A DNA stretch of 64,000 nt from JAYPWI01 sp038135065. Lineage in GTDB: Bacteria; Actinomycetota; Acidimicrobiia; Acidimicrobiales; Poriferisodalaceae. Position numbers and translations under genes: made by a program. The stretch is taken from contig JAYPWI010000010.1 in NCBI GenBank assembly GCA_038135065.1, forward strand, positions 1-64,000, written 5' to 3'. Under the pieces are notes generated by a model, which saw nothing but the letters and a program-made list of their open reading frames with translations, was not told the DNA's origin and did no database searches. Numbering within the stretch: position 1 is the stretch's first letter; each line of letters begins with the position of its first letter. Shown here piece after piece: positions 59,707 through 64,000 of the stretch.

Positions 59707-60597
59707 ATGGAAGTACAGCGGCTGGGTCCCGTGTGTGGGGCCGCGATTCGGGGAGTCGATCTCGGCGAGCTCGACGACATGACCTTCGAGGGGATCCGGC
59801 GGGCGTTCGCCGAGCACCAGGTGCTGGTCTTCCCCGACCAGCACATCGACACCGAGCAGCAGGTGGCCTTCGGCCGCCGGTTCGGAGAGCTCCTGGTCCA
59901 TCACTTCGCATCCATCCGGACCCCGAACCTGCCGGAGCTGATGACGCTGCGCACCGACCGCCAGCAACCCGACCCATTGACCGACATCTGGCACGCGGAT
60001 GAGACCTACCGGGCCGCGCCGCCCATGGCCACCATCCTGCGGTCCCTCGACCTTCCCCCGCTCGGCGGTGACACGGTGTTCGCCTCGATGGCGGCTGCCT
60101 ACGACGGTCTCAGTTCCCGGATGAAGGACTACATCGCTGGGCTGACCGCCGTCCACGGCTTCGGCCGCTTCCGACGGCGGTTCGAGCGCGACCCCTCCCT
60201 GCTTCCTGTGCTCCACGAGATCGAACTGGACAACCCCAACCCCAGCCATCCAGTGGTCACCGTGCACCCCGAGACGGGCCGGCGGGTGCTGTTCGTCAAC
60301 TGGCACTTCACCACCCACATCAACGAGCTCCCCGAAGAGGAGAGCCGGATGATCCTCGACTACCTGCGCAACCGGGTCCTGCAACCCGAGTACCAGTTCA
60401 GGGTGCGATGGGAACCGGACATGGTGGTGGCCTGGGACAACCGCTCCGTCCAGCACTACGCCCCCAAGGACTACTTCCCACACCCTCGCCTCATGGAGCG
60501 GGTGACGGTGGCCGGATCTGCGCCCTGTGCCGCAGAAGCCGGCAGTCCGATCGACATCCCTCGGGTCACGGTGGCCGACCTCACCGTCGGCGCCTGA
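59707..60597 (+). CDS. TauD/TfdA family 2-oxoglutarate- and Fe(II)-dependent dioxygenase
   Basis: 296 residues. Iron ligands His96-x-Asp98 (WHADETYR) and His252 (SVQHYAP) with Arg267 (HPRLMERVTVAG) for 2-oxoglutarate are all in place. Family activities include taurine and 2,4-D cleavage and oxidation of small carboxylates; substrate unknown. ATG 59707 has GAGGGGG about 5 nt upstream. The MDR gene follows on the same strand with 14 nt between, so the two probably act on one compound. Confidence 0.92.
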   Translation: MEVQRLGPVCGAAIRGVDLGELDDMTFEGIRRAFAEHQVLVFPDQHIDTEQQVAFGRRFGELLVHHFASIRTPNLPELMTLRTDRQQPDPLTDIWHADETYRAAPPMATILRSLDLPPLGGDTVFASMAAAYDGLSSRMKDYIAGLTAVHGFGRFRRRFERDPSLLPVLHEIELDNPNPSHPVVTVHPETGRRVLFVNWHFTTHINELPEEESRMILDYLRNRVLQPEYQFRVRWEPDMVVAWDNRSVQHYAPKDYFPHPRLMERVTVAGSAPCAAEAGSPIDIPRVTVADLTVGA

Positions 60598-60611
60598 GGC
60601 GCAGCGACCCA

Positions 60612-61583
60612 ATGCGGCAGTGGTGGGTGGTTCCCGGGCCCGACGGCGCCGTTCCCGAGTTGCGCACGGTCGAGTCGCCGACCGCAGGGCCCGGGCAGGT
60701 GGTGGTCGATGTAGCCGGTGCCGGAATCAATCGGGGGGAGCTGATCGGAGGCCGCCTGCTGCGGTCGGACAACCCGGCTGCCCGACCGGCTCCCTCGGGC
60801 ATCGAGGCGGCCGGGACGGTGGTCGAGGTAGGCGCCGGTGTGCAGGGGTGGTCGATCGGTGACCGGGTGATGGCTCGGGGCCGGGCCTGCCATGCCGACC
60901 GGGTGGTCGTCGACGCCGAAGCCCTCCTGACCAGCCCGACATCTCTCGACGACATCGAGGCATCCGCCATCCCCAACGTGTTCGTCACCGCCCACGATGC
61001 GCTCGTCACGGCAGCCGGGGTCGGACCCGACGACGTGGTGATGGTGACGGCCGGACCATCGGGGGTGGGTACTGCGGCTATCCAGATCGCCCGCCATCTG
61101 GGAGCCACCGTGGTGGCCACCACCCGTTCAGCCGGCAAGGCAGCGACCTTGTCAGACCTCGGCGCCCACCTGGTCGTCGACACCACCCGGGACAACTGGG
61201 TCAGCCACGTCATCGACGAGGTCGGCACAGTCAGTTGCGTCATCGACCAGGTGGGTGGGGACCTGTTCCCCACACTCCTGGACAGCCTGGGAGTTGGTGG
61301 CCGCTACGTGAGCGTGGGGCGAAACGCAGGACCGACCTCCACCATCGACCTCGACCTGCTGGCCCGCCAACGACTGACCCTCATCGGTGTGACCTTCCGC
61401 ACCCGGACCAGGGAGGAGTCGATCGAGTGCAGTCGACGGTTCGCCTCGGACCTGCTCCACCTGTTCGACAGCGGCGAGTTGCGCCCCGTGATCGACCGCA
61501 CCTTTCCCCTCGACGAGTTGTCTGCCGCACACAGCTACATGCGAACCGACAGCGGGGTGGGCAAGGTGCTCCTCGTCCCCTGA
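60612..61583 (+). CDS. zinc-type MDR family quinone oxidoreductase-like protein
   Basis: 323 residues from ATG 60612. GroES-like N-terminal domain (GAGINRGELIGGR, GIEAAGTVVEVGAGVQGWSIGDRVMARGRAC), then a Rossmann domain (VMVTAGPSGVGTAAIQIARHLGATVVATT) and C-terminal PVIDRTFPLDELSAAHSYMRTDSGVGKVLLVP. The structural-zinc Cys cluster is absent, so it fits the zinc-free quinone oxidoreductase/enoyl reductase branch. Coupled by position to the dioxygenase. The substrate is unknown. Confidence 0.92.
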   Translation: MRQWWVVPGPDGAVPELRTVESPTAGPGQVVVDVAGAGINRGELIGGRLLRSDNPAARPAPSGIEAAGTVVEVGAGVQGWSIGDRVMARGRACHADRVVVDAEALLTSPTSLDDIEASAIPNVFVTAHDALVTAAGVGPDDVVMVTAGPSGVGTAAIQIARHLGATVVATTRSAGKAATLSDLGAHLVVDTTRDNWVSHVIDEVGTVSCVIDQVGGDLFPTLLDSLGVGGRYVSVGRNAGPTSTIDLDLLARQRLTLIGVTFRTRTREESIECSRRFASDLLHLFDSGELRPVIDRTFPLDELSAAHSYMRTDSGVGKVLLVP

Positions 61584-61613
61584 TCGTGCTGTTATCACCT
61601 GCGCATCCAGCGA

Positions 61614-61619
61614 TAGTCT
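61614..61619 (+). promoter_or_regulatory. putative -10 TAGTCT of leaderless KAS III promoter
   Basis: TAGTCT ends 6 nt before ATG 61626. Confidence 0.5.
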
Positions 61620-61625
61620 CGAGCG

Positions 61626-62687
61626 ATGGGGAGCCTCATCGTCGGCAGTGGGGTCGCCGTTCCACCACGGGTGGTGACCAACGACGACCTCTCGAAGATC
61701 ATGGACACCACCGACGAGTGGATCGTCAGTCGAAGTGGGGTCCGGCAACGGCATGTCGCCGAGCCCGGGGTCGGCCCGTCGGATCTGGCCGCCGAAGCGG
61801 TGACTGCGGCCCTGGCCGACGCCGGTGTGGCCGCCAGCGAGGTCGACCTGCTGGTCACCGCCACCATGACCCCCGACCAGTTCGCCCCCGGCATCGCCGG
61901 AGTGGTCCAGGACCGCTCCGGGCTCGGACACGTCGGCGCCTTCGACCTTCGGCAGCAGTGCGGGGGCTTCCTCTACGGACTCGACATGGCGGACGCCATG
62001 CTCTCGTCGGGCAAGGCCGAGTGCGCCGTGGTGGTCGGCGCCGAGGTCCACGCGGGCTACATGCCCTACGGCGACTCGTGGGACATCCTGCGGGGTCTAC
62101 GGGACGATCCTCCCAGCCCCGAGGACTACGCAGCAGCCACCGAGGCCCGGGCCTGGGCGGTGCTGTTCGGGGACGGAGCCGGGGCCGTGGTCCTGCGACG
62201 CAACGACGACCCCACGACGGGACTCCTGGACAGCGTGCTGCGGACCGACGGCTCCCACGCCGACCTGATCCAGGTGCCCGGGGTGGGCTTTCGCCACCAG
62301 CCCTACGTGGACGCCAGCCAAATCGGTGACCAGGCCCATTGGCCCACCATGAACGGGATGGAACTGTTCCGACAGGCGGTCACCTGCATGCCGGCCGCAG
62401 TGCACGAGGTGCTCGAGCACACCGGCTACGAGCTGTCGGACGTGTCACTGGTCATCGCCCACCAGGCCAACGACCGCATCCTCGACGGAGTACGCAAACA
62501 ATTGGGGGTCTCCGAAGAGGTGGCACCCAGCAACATCGCCCGCTACGGCAACACCACGGCGGCCACCCTCCCGATCCTGTTCCACGAACAGCACGCCGCA
62601 GGCAACATCAGTGTCGGTGATCTGGTGTGCTTCACCGCCTTCGGAGCAGGAGCCCACTGGGGGGCCAGCCTGTACCGGGCCGCCTGA
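61626..62687 (+). CDS. 3-oxoacyl-ACP synthase III (KAS III) family protein
   Basis: 353 residues. The thiolase-fold condensing-enzyme triad is complete: Cys112 (RQQCGGFLYGL), His279 (IAHQANDRILDG) and Asn309 (YGNTTAATLPI). TDEWIVSRSGVRQRHV and the FGDGAGAVVL loop are typical. A stretch MPYGDSWDILRGLRDDPPSPEDYAAATE (two parts here) lengthens the region before the Gly-rich loop compared with FabH, suggesting another acyl-CoA or product. No acyl-carrier protein or ketoreductase is next to it. Stand-alone use in a specialised condensation is possible. Confidence 0.88.
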   Translation: MGSLIVGSGVAVPPRVVTNDDLSKIMDTTDEWIVSRSGVRQRHVAEPGVGPSDLAAEAVTAALADAGVAASEVDLLVTATMTPDQFAPGIAGVVQDRSGLGHVGAFDLRQQCGGFLYGLDMADAMLSSGKAECAVVVGAEVHAGYMPYGDSWDILRGLRDDPPSPEDYAAATEARAWAVLFGDGAGAVVLRRNDDPTTGLLDSVLRTDGSHADLIQVPGVGFRHQPYVDASQIGDQAHWPTMNGMELFRQAVTCMPAAVHEVLEHTGYELSDVSLVIAHQANDRILDGVRKQLGVSEEVAPSNIARYGNTTAATLPILFHEQHAAGNISVGDLVCFTAFGAGAHWGASLYRAA

Positions 62688-62700
62688 GGGCCGACGGCCC
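62688..62700. terminator. small hairpin between convergent KAS III and FMO genes
   Basis: GGGCC-GAC-GGCCC immediately after the KAS III stop can form a 5-bp GC stem with a 3-nt loop. It lies between convergent genes. No U-tract. Confidence 0.3.
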
Positions 62701-62711
62701 CCTATTGGGTG

Positions 62712-64000
62712 CTAGGTGAACAGGTAGGCCTCGGGATCGGGGCCCCGGGTGTCGTCCCAGAACTCGAGCACCGACTTGGGAGCGATGGCCACCACCCTGT
62801 CCCGGTCACCCCGGTACCAGTTGTCGAAGGTGTCGAGACTCTGGACCAGTGAGGGCAGGCGGGCCAACAGGTCCTCCATGTAGGCGTCCATGGCCTCGGG
62901 GCGCACCTCCATGGTCGACGCCCCCCGGTCGAACATGGCCCGCAGGCACTCCACGATGTAGTGGACGTGGCACTCGGCGAACAGCATCCCGTTGCCCCCG
63001 TGGCCGAGCACACCGTTGGGCCCAGGGGTGATGAACAGATTGGGGCAGCCCGGCGCCGCGATGCCTTGGTAGGCCTCGGGGCGATCCCCCATTCGGGCCG
63101 TGATGTCCTCCCCGTCGCGTCCTGTGACCTCGATGGGCCACAGCACCTTGTCGGCCTGGAAGCCCGTTGCATAGACCAGCACGTCGAGGTCATCGTGACC
63201 GGCGGTCGTCGTGATCCCCTCCGGTGTGATCTCGCGGATGGGTGAGGTCTCGAGGCGGACGTTGTCACGCCGGAGGGCCTGGTACCAACCGTTGTCCACG
63301 ATCAACCGCTTGCCGTACGGCGGGAAGTTCGGGGTGCACTTCTCGAGCAGGTCAGGACGATCACCCACCTGGGTGTCGAGGTACTCGAGCAGGGTGGAAC
63401 GGAACCGGTCGGCCAGGGCGTTCGCCGATCGGTCCAGGTGTTCCCAATCAGGATCGACCATGACCAAGGGGGTGACCCCGTCGCCGAACTTCCAGGACTC
63501 GCTGAATCGGTTCCATTCGCGGTAGGTGGGGACGGCGAAGAGGGCCTTCTCGAGCCCCTCGAGCCGCTTGCCGTATTTGGGGTGCTGCATCATCCAGGCT
63601 GCGCTGCGCTGGTAGACGACGAGCTCGCCCACCTGGGGGGCGAGGGCGGGGACGATCTGGTTGGCACTGGCGCCGCTGCCGATCACCCCGACCCGCTTTC
63701 CGGCAAGTTCGACGCTGTCGTCCCAGGTGGTGGAGTGCAAGGCCGGCCCGGCGAAGGACTCCCGACCAGCAATGTCGGGGTACTTGGCCACCCGGAGGAT
63801 GCCCATAGCGGCAATGACGGCATGGTCGGTGAGGTGATCGATCGCACCCGTGGTGCAATCCCGCAGGGTCACCTGCCAGGCTGCAGCGCCGGTGTCCCAC
63901 TCCATTGCGACCACCTCGGTGTTGCAGCGCAGTCGTTCCCCCAGATTCGACGCGGCAGCCACATCGCTGACGTAACGCTGCAACTCGGGCTGATGGCTGA
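62712..64000 (-). CDS. flavin-containing monooxygenase/Baeyer-Villiger-type (N-terminus outside window)
   Basis: About 429 codons are visible, and the frame runs off the right edge upstream, so the FAD-binding GxGxxG N-terminus is missing. HQPELQRYVSDV, AAMGILRVAKYPD, the second Rossmann motif VGVIGSGASANQIVPAL, VYQRSAAWMMQHPKYG and DVLVYATGFQADK (the ATG motif) are typical of class B monooxygenases. Oxidises ketones or N/S compounds with NADPH and O2; substrate unknown. Last in the catabolic region, convergent with the KAS III gene. Confidence 0.9.
   Translation of the reverse strand, partial: SHQPELQRYVSDVAAASNLGERLRCNTEVVAMEWDTGAAAWQVTLRDCTTGAIDHLTDHAVIAAMGILRVAKYPDIAGRESFAGPALHSTTWDDSVELAGKRVGVIGSGASANQIVPALAPQVGELVVYQRSAAWMMQHPKYGKRLEGLEKALFAVPTYREWNRFSESWKFGDGVTPLVMVDPDWEHLDRSANALADRFRSTLLEYLDTQVGDRPDLLEKCTPNFPPYGKRLIVDNGWYQALRRDNVRLETSPIREITPEGITTTAGHDDLDVLVYATGFQADKVLWPIEVTGRDGEDITARMGDRPEAYQGIAAPGCPNLFITPGPNGVLGHGGNGMLFAECHVHYIVECLRAMFDRGASTMEVRPEAMDAYMEDLLARLPSLVQSLDTFDNWYRGDRDRVVAIAPKSVLEFWDDTRGPDPEAYLFT

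Noticed and set aside
1..64000. Prophage, insertion sequences or an integrated element
   Set aside because: No transposase, integrase, phage structural gene, terminal inverted repeat or tRNA-adjacent direct repeat was recognised; the tRNA-Thr is flanked by housekeeping genes.

Overview
The window is 64 kb of high-GC, gene-dense bacterial chromosome. Many start codons are GTG, neighbours often overlap by 4 nt, and no gap longer than about 200 bp lacks a gene. Gene content is actinobacterial: GroEL under a CIRCE operator, a DUF3263/LytR_C pair, a double-ClpN ClpC, HemQ, an LppM-like lipoprotein, DUF2342-type metalloprotease and PAC2 proteins. The gene order from about 34 to 54 kb (groEL, DUF3263-LytR_C, rlmB-ispF-ispD-yacL, radA, clpC, lysS, folK-folB, hpt-tilS-metalloprotease) resembles the Rv0430-Rv0440 and Rv3580-Rv3626 neighbourhoods of Mycobacterium, but genes expected there are missing (cysS, disA, carD, folP, folE, ftsH). 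I infer a deep-branching actinobacterium, most likely class Acidimicrobiia. This is inference from content, not a phylogeny.

Layout. 1-10.4 kb: Lhr helicase (3' end cut by the window), HelD-like helicase, a heme pair (hemE-hemY) coupled to an Lnt-like N-acyltransferase, and dtd. 10.5-16.7 kb: an envelope/glycan-like region (GT4 glycosyltransferase, methyltransferase and alpha/alpha-toroid protein in one overlapping operon; a second methyltransferase with GtrA) interleaved with a dehalogenase-like hydrolase and an M19 peptidase. 16.7-21 kb: PQQ-type sugar dehydrogenase lipoprotein, DoxX, truncated hemoglobin, GNAT, PAC2, Nudix. 21-26.7 kb: a tightly coupled minus-strand operon, acyl-CoA dehydrogenase-larE-unknown-receiver-like-glnD. 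26.7-32.4 kb: hemQ, fdhD, GNAT, nitrobindin, SDR, CMD protein and CoA transferase. 32.4-45 kb: groEL, glycerate kinase, LytR_C/DUF3263, tRNA-Thr, rlmB-ispF-ispD-yacL, a Crp regulator, radA, LppM-like, clpC. 45-54.5 kb: polyprenyl synthase, an ApbE/ferric-reductase-like/Thr-repeat module, PaaI thioesterase, lysS, folK-folB, an apparent pseudo-phosphatase, hpt, tilS, metalloprotease. 54.5-64 kb: an accessory catabolic region (Rieske oxygenase, cupin, nitroreductase-like, SDRs, TauD-like dioxygenase, quinone-reductase-like MDR, KAS III, FMO/BVMO cut by the window end).

How it works together: coproporphyrin-type heme synthesis is represented by hemE, hemY and hemQ, and heme users (truncated hemoglobin, nitrobindin, a ferric-reductase-like membrane protein) are nearby. 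Isoprenoid supply (ispD, ispF) sits near a long-chain prenyl synthase. Proteostasis (GroEL, ClpC), tRNA quality control (Dtd, TilS, LysS, RlmB) and DNA repair (RadA, Lhr) make up most of the housekeeping core.

The most striking whole-window signal is a recurrent TANNNT hexamer ending 5-7 nt before a start codon in at least twelve genes, as expected for leaderless transcripts. The best single-gene anomalies are a Ser at the nucleophile position of the Lnt-like enzyme, a phosphatase-like protein with His-Phe instead of His-Cys, and an H-x-H in place of H-x-D in the M19 peptidase.
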